The notes beneath the pieces were generated by a model. The model was not told the DNA's origin and searched no databases. It worked only from the letters and a program-made list of their open reading frames with translations. This document shows positions 1 through 6,357 of a stretch of DNA of 28,482 nt, piece by piece. Made by a program: the position numbers and the translations under genes. Numbering within the stretch: position 1 is the stretch's first letter; every line of letters begins with the position of its first letter. Source of the stretch: a virus; the IMG/VR virus record IMGVR_UViG_3300023116_008067, positions 1-28,482 of that record; one strand, given 5' to 3'.

Positions 1-1
1 T

Positions 2-223
2 ACCTACAGCCAGAAGAAGGACGCGGAGGTCGTCTCGGTCGATGTCATCGCCGACGAGATCGAGATCGTCGAGTGGCCCAAGGGCGACGAGGGCAACGCG
101 GGCGGCGGCGGTCGTGGTGGTCGCGGCGGCGGCGGCGGTCGCGGCAACGGTGGCGGTCGTGGTGGTCGTCGCGGCGGCAACCGCGGCTACGGCGACGACG
201 ATGCGTTCGGCGGGGAGGGATGA
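2..223 (+). CDS. ssb: Single-stranded DNA-binding protein, C-terminal part
   Basis: Open from the window edge, so only the last 73 residues are seen. The first 32 or so residues end in the pattern EVVSVDVIADEIEIVEW, which fits the last strands of an SSB OB-fold. A glycine- and arginine-rich linker of about 30 residues with several RGG-like units follows, and then a short acidic tail (DDDAFGGEG). This OB-fold, Gly-rich linker, acidic-tip plan is that of SSB, which coats single-stranded DNA and recruits replication and repair partners through the tip. The tip is unusual because DDDAF is followed by GGEG instead of ending the protein. The position just ahead of helicase and nuclease genes supports the call. 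Another Gly-rich nucleic-acid-binding protein is possible. Confidence 0.7.
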   Translation, partial: TYSQKKDAEVVSVDVIADEIEIVEWPKGDEGNAGGGGRGGRGGGGGRGNGGGRGGRRGGNRGYGDDDAFGGEG

Positions 224-423
224 TGCAGAGCCGCACGATGACTCTGGCCGAGTGGCTTGAGTGGACAGGGCGGCGGCGGGACTGGCTCGCCGCCCTGCTC
301 GGAGCTGACCCGGCGTCTGTCAGCCGGTGGGCGTCGGGGCGACAGCGTCCCGGCTTCGACACCCGGCATCACATCCACCTCGTGACGCACGGCATGGTGC
401 ATCTGGAGGATTCCTGGCGATGA
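223..423 (+). CDS. Small helix-turn-helix DNA-binding protein
   Basis: A 66-residue protein. Residues 18-56 read as a Cro/CI-like helix-turn-helix: RRRDWLAALLG (helix), then ASVSRWASGRQRP, the usual pattern of a recognition helix followed by a W-x-S-G-R-x-x-P turn. There is little else in the protein, so it probably binds DNA as a small repressor or activator. The upstream SSB-like gene ends at 223, and the sequence ATGATG gives starts at 220 or 223. I chose 223 because GGAGG at 214-218 is then 4 nt away instead of abutting the start. The helicase gene begins inside its stop codon. The target operator cannot be told from sequence. Confidence 0.7.
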   Translation: MQSRTMTLAEWLEWTGRRRDWLAALLGADPASVSRWASGRQRPGFDTRHHIHLVTHGMVHLEDSWR

Positions 424-1805
424 AGCTGCGCCCCTACCAGCAGGAGTTCCACGACGACGTGGTGGCAGCCCTGAGCGACGGCGAGTCCGTGCTCGGCATC
501 CTGCCGACCGGCGGTGGCAAGTCGTGGACGACCATGCAGGTCGTTCGGAGTTGCCAACTCCACACGTCGTGCATGGTTCACACGCGCGACCTGGTCGACC
601 AGCTCACCGAGACGGCGAAGGCCGCCGGCCTGCTGGTAGGGGACAGCAAGAGTGTGCCCGGCGAAGTCTGCATCCGTGTGGACACCGTGCAGGCCCGGTG
701 GGATCACCTCGTCGACGATCACCTGTTGATCATCGACGAGGCCCACCGGGCCGCGGCGCCGAGCTACATCAAGCAGATCGAAGCCGCCCGGTCCGCACAA
801 CTGCTGCTGCTGACTGCGACGCCTGAACGGGCAGACGCTCGCAGCATCGCCCCGCTCGTTCACCGTGCCGTCGAGCCGGTGACAACCCGCGACCTGATGG
901 AGCAGGGCTACCTCGTGCGGGAGGTGCGCTACTACCAAGGGCAGATTCCCGACGGCTCCGACCAGATCCCCTTGGCGCACGGCGAGTACAAGAAGAGCGC
1001 GGTGGCGAAGGTGTACCAAGGCCGCCAGCTCGTCGGGCAGATTGCCGAGGCGTGGAAGTCGCATTGGCCAGAGCGCCGCGGCGTCGTGTTCTGCGCGACG
1101 GTCGAGCAGAGCGCCGCCATCGCGCGCGACCTGAACTTGGCGGGCATCCCCGCTGTGAGCCTGTCAGGCAAGAGCAAGGGCCGGAAGGAGACGCTTGATA
1201 TGCTGCGCGACGGCTGGTTTCAGGCCGTGACCTGCGCCGACCTGTTGATCGAGGGGGTCGACATCCCCGACCTGTCGTTGGCGGTGTTCGCGCGGAAGGT
1301 GCGGAGCATGCGCGTGGCCTGCCAAGCCCTTGGCCGAGTCATGCGACCGTCGGGCATGGCCGACGCGGTGTTCTACGACTTGGGCGACACCATCGCCCGG
1401 CTCGGCGACCTGACGCGCAGGCCGCGGTTCGACCTTGAGGAAGCCAAGGCGATTGCCGGCGGCAGCCAGCCCAAGCCCAAGCCGGCAAGCGCAGACATGG
1501 TGCTCTGTGAGAAGTGCTGGGCGTGGCTGCCGACTCCGCCCCGCCCGGAGTCTTGCTCGCGCTGCGGGCACAAGCTGCCGGCCCCTCCGGGGCCAAAGAC
1601 GAAGTGGGTCCAGAAGGGCGCGCGGGTGGTGGAGATCGCCGCGACCCCGCCGATCCCCAGGGTCGAGGACCACGACCTCAAGCACAAACTTGTTCGGGAG
1701 GCGGCGGCCCGGCACCGAGACGTGCGATGGGCGTACATCAAGTACCGGGAGATCATGAGGAATCGAGGGCTGGAACAACTACGACAGGAAGGATGGAGCG
1801 TATGA
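420..1805 (+). CDS. SF2 DNA helicase with C-terminal zinc ribbon
   Basis: A 461-residue superfamily 2 helicase, expected to use ATP to unwind or remodel branched DNA during phage replication or recombination. Motifs from the N-terminus are a Q-motif-like start (LRPYQQEF), Walker A LPTGGGKS at 28-35, DEAH at 106-109, motif III LTATP at 131-135, and the second RecA-like domain ending in motif VI QALGRVMR at 302-309. A four-cysteine zinc ribbon follows (C363, C366, C379, C382) and then a basic tail. This layout resembles phage helicases of the UvsW/RadD-like kind. The ATG at 420 overlaps the previous TGA by 4 nt and has GGAGGA at 405-410. The next gene, a VRR-NUC nuclease, overlaps by 4 nt, so helicase and nuclease are probably made together. 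Confidence 0.9.
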   Translation: MKLRPYQQEFHDDVVAALSDGESVLGILPTGGGKSWTTMQVVRSCQLHTSCMVHTRDLVDQLTETAKAAGLLVGDSKSVPGEVCIRVDTVQARWDHLVDDHLLIIDEAHRAAAPSYIKQIEAARSAQLLLLTATPERADARSIAPLVHRAVEPVTTRDLMEQGYLVREVRYYQGQIPDGSDQIPLAHGEYKKSAVAKVYQGRQLVGQIAEAWKSHWPERRGVVFCATVEQSAAIARDLNLAGIPAVSLSGKSKGRKETLDMLRDGWFQAVTCADLLIEGVDIPDLSLAVFARKVRSMRVACQALGRVMRPSGMADAVFYDLGDTIARLGDLTRRPRFDLEEAKAIAGGSQPKPKPASADMVLCEKCWAWLPTPPRPESCSRCGHKLPAPPGPKTKWVQKGARVVEIAATPPIPRVEDHDLKHKLVREAAARHRDVRWAYIKYREIMRNRGLEQLRQEGWSV

Positions 1806-2275
1806 GCAAGCGGATGCGAGAGAGCGATGTCATCAGGGACACCTTGCGGAACCGGGGGCTCGGCAGGGCCCGAGGTCTGACGCTGTGGCGGCAGAGCTCA
1901 GGGGCTGGGTTCCTCGTCTCGGAAGAGCAGTTGACCCGGCTGCTCGTCGAGTTCCGGCGGCACGGCGGCAACCCGGTGTCATTCGTTGAGAGCAAGCGGG
2001 CGACCGGCCAGCTTCGCTACGTCCGGGTCGGCATGCCCGGCATCAGCGACTACGGCGGCATCCTGCCCGACGGGCGCTACCTGGGCCTTGAGTTCAAGAG
2101 CCCGACGGGGCGGCTGACAACGGGGCAGGCGACGTTCGGCGAGATCGTCACCGGGCAGGGCGGCGTATTCGCCGTGTGCCACAACGCCGACGAGCTCTTC
2201 GCCGACCTGCTCGCCGCCGGCTACGGGCTCGACTTCGACGACAAGCGGGTCGTCACTGAGGTTCACGCACCATGA
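1802..2275 (+). CDS. VRR-NUC domain nuclease
   Basis: A 157-residue protein whose residues 75-130 match the VRR-NUC branch of the PD-(D/E)XK nuclease fold: GMPGISDYGG holds the acidic residue D83, LGLEFKSPTG gives E97 and K99, and GQ at 108-109 completes the site. Stand-alone phage VRR-NUC proteins are Holliday-junction-type resolvases or structure-specific endonucleases. The strict pairing with the SF2 helicase just upstream (ATGA overlap) suggests joint work on branched DNA. The N-terminal 60 residues are basic and probably contact DNA. An ATG at 1793 is in frame but lies directly on the AGGAAGG ribosome site. The ATG at 1802 has 9 nt spacing and is preferred. Confidence 0.85.
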   Translation: MSKRMRESDVIRDTLRNRGLGRARGLTLWRQSSGAGFLVSEEQLTRLLVEFRRHGGNPVSFVESKRATGQLRYVRVGMPGISDYGGILPDGRYLGLEFKSPTGRLTTGQATFGEIVTGQGGVFAVCHNADELFADLLAAGYGLDFDDKRVVTEVHAP

Positions 2276-2916
2276 CCGTCATCAGCCGTGGGTGGACAGG
2301 CGAGGCGTTCAAGGTCTCGTGGTCCAAGTATCGAGGCATCGATCTGCCGAGCTGGTCTGGCATCACCGGGCCAGCCGACATCGACGCCAACACGTCGGCC
2401 CGTGGCCGGATGGCGCATGCGCTTATCCTCGAGCCGCACACGGTAGCCGCGGACTTCTCGGTCATGGATGGCCTGCAGGAGGCGACCACTTCCGGTGGCG
2501 TGACCTTCATCCCGCAGAAGATCGCCGACGAGGCGCGGGCGATGGCCAAGCACGGTCGCGGCTTGATCAGCCAAGCGCCAGGGCTTTGGCACGCCGAGCT
2601 TGCGCTCGTTGCGGAGGCGTGGGGCGGCTGGGGCAAGGGGCTGGCCGACCTGTTCCTGCCCGACGAGGGGCTGCTCGTCGACGTGAAGACCGACATGGGG
2701 TTCTTTGGCCAGGACTCCAGAAGTCGCATCAACGAGAAGTGGAAGGGGCAGACGGGCTGGTATCTCCACGCCCTGAGGCAGGCGGGCCTGCCCGCCAACG
2801 AACTCGCCATTCTGCTCTGCGGCAGGTCGAGGGCCGAGCTGGTCTACATGGATGTCAACGAGTGCTTGGAAGTGGCCGAGCACACATGGAAGGAGCACTG
2901 GCATGGGCAAGCGTAA
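2272..2916 (+). CDS. RecE-like PD-(D/E)XK exonuclease
   Basis: A 214-residue protein with the layout of the catalytic domain of RecE/exodeoxyribonuclease VIII and related phage exonucleases: GRMAHALILEP (45-55, with the conserved His), WHAEL (106-110, Glu), KGLADLFLP (122-130, Asp), LLVDVKT (134-140, the D-x-K core) and QTGWYLHAL (160-168, the Gln). The enzyme class chews duplex ends 5' to 3' to make single-stranded tails for annealing. The usual partner, a RecT/Beta-like annealase, is not seen next to it; SSB is nearby. The ATG at 2272 overlaps the VRR-NUC stop by 4 nt. Another PD-(D/E)XK nuclease role is possible, but the fold call is firm. Confidence 0.8.
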   Translation: MTVISRGWTGEAFKVSWSKYRGIDLPSWSGITGPADIDANTSARGRMAHALILEPHTVAADFSVMDGLQEATTSGGVTFIPQKIADEARAMAKHGRGLISQAPGLWHAELALVAEAWGGWGKGLADLFLPDEGLLVDVKTDMGFFGQDSRSRINEKWKGQTGWYLHALRQAGLPANELAILLCGRSRAELVYMDVNECLEVAEHTWKEHWHGQA

Positions 2917-3190
2917 GAAGCGCAGCCGCGCGGCCATCATGGCGAAGCGAGCGGCGGAGGAAGAGAACCGGCAGAAGCGGCTGGCCGCACAGTTCGTGCT
3001 CGACTGCGAGCACATGCCCTGCGAGGAAGCGGTGGCGTCGTTCGACGCCGACGAACTCGTGGTCGGCAAGGCGGCTGCGCCCTGTGAGCGGTGCGGCGTC
3101 GAGGTTCTGTGGGCCGGCGATGGTCGCTGGCTCCTGCCTGGTCGTCACACGATGGTTCTGCAGCAGATGGCCAACGGGAGGGTGGCATGA
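2903..3190 (+). CDS. Hypothetical basic protein with paired cysteines
   Basis: A 95-residue protein that I do not recognise. The first 30 residues are very basic and helical (KRKKRSR start, then an Ala/Glu/Arg stretch). The second half carries C-x4-C (CEHMPC) and C-x2-C (CERC), which could bind one zinc ion. The RecE-like gene upstream ends 14 nt inside it, and AAGGAG at 2890-2895 gives a good ribosome site for the ATG at 2903. Its place in the recombination operon and its basic face suggest a nucleic-acid-binding accessory protein; this is inference only. Confidence 0.7.
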   Translation: MGKRKKRSRAAIMAKRAAEEENRQKRLAAQFVLDCEHMPCEEAVASFDADELVVGKAAAPCERCGVEVLWAGDGRWLLPGRHTMVLQQMANGRVA

Positions 3191-3399
3191 AGTGGCGACG
3201 CATTGACGGTCTGTCGGTCTACCCCGGCAGCCGGTTTGAGGCAGAGGTCCGCCGGCGAGACGACTCCCCCGGGTGGTGGGGTTGGCAGGTCGTCGACAAG
3301 AAGCTCGGCGTCGACGATGGCGGCACCGAGCAGTCCCAGCTCAAGGCTGAGGAGCGCGCCGAGCAGACCCTGCGGGAGTGGCGGAGGGCAGGACGATGA
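3187..3399 (+). CDS. Hypothetical 70-residue protein
   Basis: A small protein of unknown function. It is rich in Trp, Arg and Asp, with a predicted short beta region (SRFEAEVRRRDD, then GWWGWQVVDKKLG) and a helical, charged end (QLKAEERAEQTLREWRRA). The pattern recalls small single-domain phage proteins built of two or three strands and a helix. It is chained by 4-nt ATGA overlaps to the genes on both sides, which supports it as a real operon member despite its size. Confidence 0.65.
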   Translation: MKWRRIDGLSVYPGSRFEAEVRRRDDSPGWWGWQVVDKKLGVDDGGTEQSQLKAEERAEQTLREWRRAGR

Positions 3400-3806
3400 A
3401 CACGGAACTGAGCAAGGAACTGGTGAGGTCGCCCGCGTTTCGGTGGATGCCGGGGATGCTGGCCGGGATGCAGAACGACGAGGGCGAGGTCGTGGTGTGG
3501 ATGCGTCTCGTGAGCGTGCGGCGCAGTCTCGTCACCGCCGCGGTCGATCGGTACGAGAGCGCGCATCCCCGCGCCTTCACCTTCGAGCGCGCGAACTGGG
3601 ACGAGACGCCGCCACTGCTCGACCTCAACGACCCCGCGACCGTGGGGTGCCTGCTGGCGTTGCTGCGGGAGCGCGCGGAGGGCGTGGTCGTGACGCATAA
3701 GGTCGACTTCGTGGCCGTGAACGGTCGCGGCATCTGGCCGCAGATGGCCGGGACGTTCGGTGAAGCCCTCGCCCAAGCCCTCGTCGCCATCGGGGGTGAG
3801 CGATGA
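3396..3806 (+). CDS. Hypothetical 136-residue phage protein
   Basis: Not recognised. There is no signal peptide, membrane segment or clear catalytic motif. The second half has a helix-rich stretch starting at LLDLNDPATVGCLLALLRE and a conserved-looking end (AGTFGEALAQALVAIGGER). Phage early operons often carry proteins of this size that track numeric or positional data in neighbouring replication proteins, but nothing here proves a role. The start at 3396 overlaps the previous TGA as ATGA, and its own stop overlaps the SLT-like gene in the same way. Confidence 0.65.
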   Translation: MNTELSKELVRSPAFRWMPGMLAGMQNDEGEVVVWMRLVSVRRSLVTAAVDRYESAHPRAFTFERANWDETPPLLDLNDPATVGCLLALLRERAEGVVVTHKVDFVAVNGRGIWPQMAGTFGEALAQALVAIGGER

Positions 3807-4165
3807 CCACCACCCTCCTCCTGCTCGCCCTCGCCTGGCACTGGACGCCGCCGACCCCGGACCTGCCGCGCGGTCTCGTGCCGGCCATCGTCCACGTCGA
3901 GAGCCGGGGTAGCACAATGGCGCGCAACGCCTGCTGCTCGGGGCTGATGCAAGTCGCCCGGCGCTACTCGCGGTTCCCCGCGTGGGCGCTGCACATCCCC
4001 GCCGTCAACAGGCTCGAGGGCGTCCGCATCCTGCGGCGCTGGCGGCGACGGTGCCGGGGCGACCTGACCTGCGCGCTGAGAGCTTACGCGACAGGCAATC
4101 GGGCGCTGCGCGACCCGCAACACGGGCGGCCTTACGCGCTCGCTGTGCTCGCGAGGATGCGATGA
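3803..4165 (+). CDS. SLT-type lytic transglycosylase-like protein
   Basis: A 120-residue protein with the layout of a soluble lytic transglycosylase domain, which cleaves the MurNAc-GlcNAc bond of peptidoglycan. The likely catalytic Glu is E33 in IVHVESRG. The substrate-groove motif GLMQV lies at 47-51, an N-x-x-x-G unit at 69-73, and LRAYATGNRAL (92-102) stands where family members carry an AYNAG-type motif. The first 14 residues are hydrophobic (LLLLALAWHW) but lack the positive residues of a standard signal peptide, so export is uncertain. It sits in the early operon, away from the late-strand lysis genes, chained by ATGA overlaps. It may act in lysis, in DNA entry, or as an accessory wall enzyme. 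Confidence 0.75.
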   Translation: MTTTLLLLALAWHWTPPTPDLPRGLVPAIVHVESRGSTMARNACCSGLMQVARRYSRFPAWALHIPAVNRLEGVRILRRWRRRCRGDLTCALRAYATGNRALRDPQHGRPYALAVLARMR

Positions 4166-4245
4166 CCACCAGACCACCACACCCAACCCGTCGAGCGCGG
4201 GCGCTGGGTAGGTGCAGCCCGCCCGGTGTCCGCGTCGCCGGCTGA
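4162..4245 (+). CDS. Possible 27-residue peptide
   Basis: An ATG that overlaps the SLT-like stop codon as ATGA opens a 27-codon frame, basic and rich in Pro, Arg and Thr. The ATGA overlap matches the habit of this operon, but no family is recognised and its end lies in the loop of a strong hairpin (4217-4269). It may be a leader peptide whose translation sets the fold of that hairpin, or a chance frame. Confidence 0.3.
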   Translation: MTTRPPHPTRRARALGRCSPPGVRVAG

Positions 4246-4269
4246 CACCTGACACGGCCCCGGGCGGGC
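4217..4269 (+). promoter_or_regulatory. GC-rich hairpin upstream of the XRE regulator gene
   Basis: Perfect 10-bp arms GCCCGCCCGG (4217-4226) and CCGGGCGGGC (4260-4269) enclose a 33-nt loop. The loop holds the stop codon of the small 27-codon frame and a tandem CTGACAC repeat. An alternative hairpin, GGTGTC (4225-4230) with GACACC (4244-4249), competes with the long one. No T-run follows, so a standard intrinsic terminator is unlikely. An attenuator-like or mRNA-processing element ahead of the XRE gene is possible. Confidence 0.45.
4242..4255 (+). repeat. Tandem CTGACAC repeat, possible operator
   Basis: Two perfect adjacent copies of the 7-mer CTGACAC lie 37 nt ahead of the XRE-type regulator start, in one of the few non-coding gaps of the window. 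Such repeats can be operators for an autoregulating repressor. CTGACA also resembles a -35 box, but no good -10 box stands at the right distance. Confidence 0.3.
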
Positions 4270-4291
4270 GCTACTACACGAGGGGGAGACG

Positions 4292-4585
4292 ATGATCACA
4301 GCGATCCTAAATAGACCGACCGACGCGCGGGACAGCTTGCTAGCGGAGGATCTGATCCGCGTGCTGACCCAGCGACGGCGCGACATGTCGCTGACCCGCG
4401 AGCGCGTGGCGAAGTACATGGGCCACGAGACGCCCGCCGCCATCCTGGCGTGGGAGACGGGCCACCGATACCCCCGGATCGACGCGATGATCGCGTGGTG
4501 CCGGGTGCTGCGGTGGGATCTGACCGACGCGATCCGCGCGGCGACCGACCGGCGCGACGCCATCGCTCGACGGGGTCGGCCATGA
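4292..4585 (+). CDS. XRE/Cro-family transcriptional regulator
   Basis: A 97-residue DNA-binding protein. Residues 21-80 form a typical XRE helix-turn-helix: LIRVLTQRRRDMSLTRERVA (two helices), a recognition segment PAAILAWETGHRYP with the usual W-E-x-G-x-x-x-P ending, then the two closing helices (IDAMIAWCRVL). Proteins of this class bind operators as dimers to repress or activate phage promoters. AGGGGGAG at 4280-4287 is a strong ribosome site. It is the first gene after the only clear gap in the early operon, where a hairpin and tandem CTGACAC repeats lie, so autoregulation is plausible. It overlaps the methyltransferase gene by 4 nt. Confidence 0.85.
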   Translation: MITAILNRPTDARDSLLAEDLIRVLTQRRRDMSLTRERVAKYMGHETPAAILAWETGHRYPRIDAMIAWCRVLRWDLTDAIRAATDRRDAIARRGRP

Positions 4586-5136
4586 GCTACCTGCCCGGCC
4601 TCGCGCCCGCCGCGCCGAGCGGCGACAGCCACGACGGCAGCGGCGACGAGTGGTACACACCGCCTGACGTGTGGGACGCGGTGCGCGCGACTCTCGGCGC
4701 CCGAATCATTGACCCGTGCCACGCGCCCGGCTCGCCCGTGACTGCTGACCGGAAGCTCGACACGCGCCAGGGCGGCGATGGGCTGCGCGACTCGTGGGGC
4801 GATCCGCACGACTGGCCCGCGTTTGTCAATCCGCCGTACAGCGACACGAGCGCATGGCTTGCCCGATGCGCCGCCGAGCACCGGCGCGGGCGTAGCGTGA
4901 TCGCCCTGGTGCCGATGCGCCCCGAGACGCGAGCGTGGCACCGCCACGTCTGGCCCGCTGCCGAGGTGGTGCAGACGCTCGGACGCCTGCGCTTTGTCGG
5001 CAGCGACGGTCAGCAGCACGGATCAGGCATGATCACGACGTGCTTTGTGTGTTGGGGTGGCCGAAACTGGCCGAAACTGGCCGAAACGCTGGCCGAAAAC
5101 CTGCGCCGACCGACTGTGGTCGTGCGCGCTACCTGA
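4582..5136 (+). CDS. Phage-type DNA N6-adenine methyltransferase
   Basis: A 184-residue protein of the phage Dam-like family that transfers a methyl group from S-adenosylmethionine to adenine N6. Visible motifs are DEWYTPPDVWD (22-32, typical start of this family), IIDPCHAPG (42-50, in the place of the SAM site) and FVNPPYSDTSAW (81-92) with the catalytic NPPY. The family mark GLRDSWG stands between them. No restriction enzyme gene is nearby, so it is probably an orphan enzyme that guards phage DNA from host restriction or tags it. The C-terminal end (about residues 160-170) is written by a short DNA tandem repeat. It starts by ATGA overlap with the XRE gene. Confidence 0.85.
   Translation: MSYLPGLAPAAPSGDSHDGSGDEWYTPPDVWDAVRATLGARIIDPCHAPGSPVTADRKLDTRQGGDGLRDSWGDPHDWPAFVNPPYSDTSAWLARCAAEHRRGRSVIALVPMRPETRAWHRHVWPAAEVVQTLGRLRFVGSDGQQHGSGMITTCFVCWGGRNWPKLAETLAENLRRPTVVVRAT
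5059..5100 (+). repeat. GGCCGAAAC tandem repeat inside the methyltransferase gene
   Basis: Two perfect 10-bp copies of GGCCGAAACT (5059-5078) are followed by GGCCGAAACGCT and GGCCGAAAAC, so GGCCGAAA occurs four times within 42 bp. It codes for the leucine/alanine/glutamate segment WPKLAETLAENL. The unit length of 10 bp is not a multiple of three, so copy-number change would shift the frame of the last residues. Confidence 0.8.
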
Positions 5137-5147
5137 GAGGGGACAAC

Positions 5148-5258
5148 ATGACCCCCAAAGAGTTCAAGGCCCGCATGAGCGGCGTCCCCCTCAACACTGA
5201 GCAGTTCCGCGACATGCAGGCCACGCTCGTCGAGCCCACCCCGGAGTGGCTGCGATGA
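5148..5258 (+). CDS. Hypothetical 36-residue protein
   Basis: A short frame with a strong ribosome site (GAGAGGGG at 5135-5142, 5 nt from the ATG) that follows the methyltransferase gene after 11 nt and overlaps the next gene by ATGA. The product is hydrophilic, with MTPKEFKARMSG at its start and PEWLR at its end. Function unknown. The signals and overlap make it a likely real gene, though too short for family recognition. Confidence 0.55.
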   Translation: MTPKEFKARMSGVPLNTEQFRDMQATLVEPTPEWLR

Positions 5259-5533
5259 AGCGCAAGTTCACTCCGCCGCACGACCAACTGCCCGTCCACC
5301 CCGACGGGTTCACCATTCAAGACCCCCGGGACCACCTGAACATCGAGCCGTGGCAGATGGAGCACCCGCCTTGGGACTACAGCCTGCGCTGGTGCATGTA
5401 CCGCAACGGGTGGGTCAACTTCTCGACTCCCAAGGCGGAGCGCCAGTCGTTTCCCAAGCGCAAGCGGGTGGTGCAACCTCGAAGCGACGAGCCCGATCTG
5501 AACCTCGACCTGTTTGGAGGACGCCGACGATGA
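5255..5533 (+). CDS. Hypothetical protein with clamp-binding-like tail
   Basis: A 92-residue protein not matched to a family. It is rich in Pro, Trp and His in the first half (EPWQMEHPPWDYSLRW) and basic after residue 60 (FPKRKRVV). The C-terminal end reads DLNLDLFGGRRR; NLDLF at 83-87 is one residue off the bacterial sliding-clamp binding consensus QL(S/D)LF and sits in an apparently loose tail, as such motifs do. If real, the protein may dock on the host or phage clamp. It is chained by ATGA overlaps on both sides. Confidence 0.65.
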   Translation: MKRKFTPPHDQLPVHPDGFTIQDPRDHLNIEPWQMEHPPWDYSLRWCMYRNGWVNFSTPKAERQSFPKRKRVVQPRSDEPDLNLDLFGGRRR

Positions 5534-6357
5534 CCCGCCTGACCCACCTTCGACCACGCTTCCCCTCCGGTAACCCCGAGCGGCTGCGCGCATACTGCAA
5601 CGCCCTCATCGACGAGGTCGTCGACCACAGCCGCGCCATCGACTTCGACGCCGCCGACCTGCGGTTTGCCCACGCCAACGGCGACACGGTGAGCTCGTGG
5701 GTCGCCCGCCGCGGCGGACTGACGGCGACCGCCACCGGCACGCCCGAGTTCCGTGTGCCGACGAGCGACATGCCCGAGCCTGCGGTCTACTTCGCGGCGA
5801 GCGGAGAACTGCTCGAGACGCCCGCGATGATCGACTGGTCCACATACGATGTCGCGACGATGATCGCCTCAAGCAGCAGCGCGGTGGTTTCCGGTGTTGC
5901 CAGAGGGTTCTCCCTCGCTGCCGGCACAGGCTCTATCGGCGACACCGCTGGCCGCGGGCTTGGGGTGTACCGTGTCGACAACAAGGTAACCGGCCTTGTC
6001 TACACGGCAGGCGCATCAGTGTTCTACTTTGAGCGAGACAACGACACCGACCCGGCCAACATGATCGGCGTCGGGTTGTTCGACATCAGCGCGGGAACCC
6101 CGACGCAGGATCAGGTGCGCTTGTGGGTTGAGGGTGTTGAGGAGTCGGGCACAGGGAACAGCGAGACGAGCAACATCGGCAACACGTTCCAGAGCACGCT
6201 GCGGCTGCGACTTGGCGCCCAAGACACTGCTGGTGCGGATGGCATCGACGGGAAGATTGCCCGCGCCATCGTCTCACCGCAGGACATCGGCGTTGCTGGT
6301 GTGGCTGCAGTCACTGCGGCCCTGCAGGCCATTCGCGGCTCGTGGTTCGTGCCCTAG
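5530..6357 (+). CDS. LamG/concanavalin A-like lectin-fold protein
   Basis: A 275-residue protein. After a 45-residue helical head, residues 50-265 show the pattern of a LamG/ConA-like jelly roll: GDTVSSWVARRGGLTATATGT, then PAVYFAASGELLETP, IDWSTYDVATMIAS, a set of strands around 145-200, QSTLRLRLGA and the closing GKIARAIVSPQDI. Such domains bind glycans or surface ligands and are common in phage tail appendages. It is odd to find one at the end of the early strand. Its stop codon overlaps by 4 nt (CTAG) with the stop of the oppositely directed 117-residue gene. It could be a receptor-binding or virion-surface protein acquired as a cassette. Confidence 0.65.
   Translation: MTRLTHLRPRFPSGNPERLRAYCNALIDEVVDHSRAIDFDAADLRFAHANGDTVSSWVARRGGLTATATGTPEFRVPTSDMPEPAVYFAASGELLETPAMIDWSTYDVATMIASSSSAVVSGVARGFSLAAGTGSIGDTAGRGLGVYRVDNKVTGLVYTAGASVFYFERDNDTDPANMIGVGLFDISAGTPTQDQVRLWVEGVEESGTGNSETSNIGNTFQSTLRLRLGAQDTAGADGIDGKIARAIVSPQDIGVAGVAAVTAALQAIRGSWFVP

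Noticed and set aside
5059-5100. Repeat cluster as a CRISPR array
   Set aside because: The units are 10 bp with no spacers and lie inside a coding gene.
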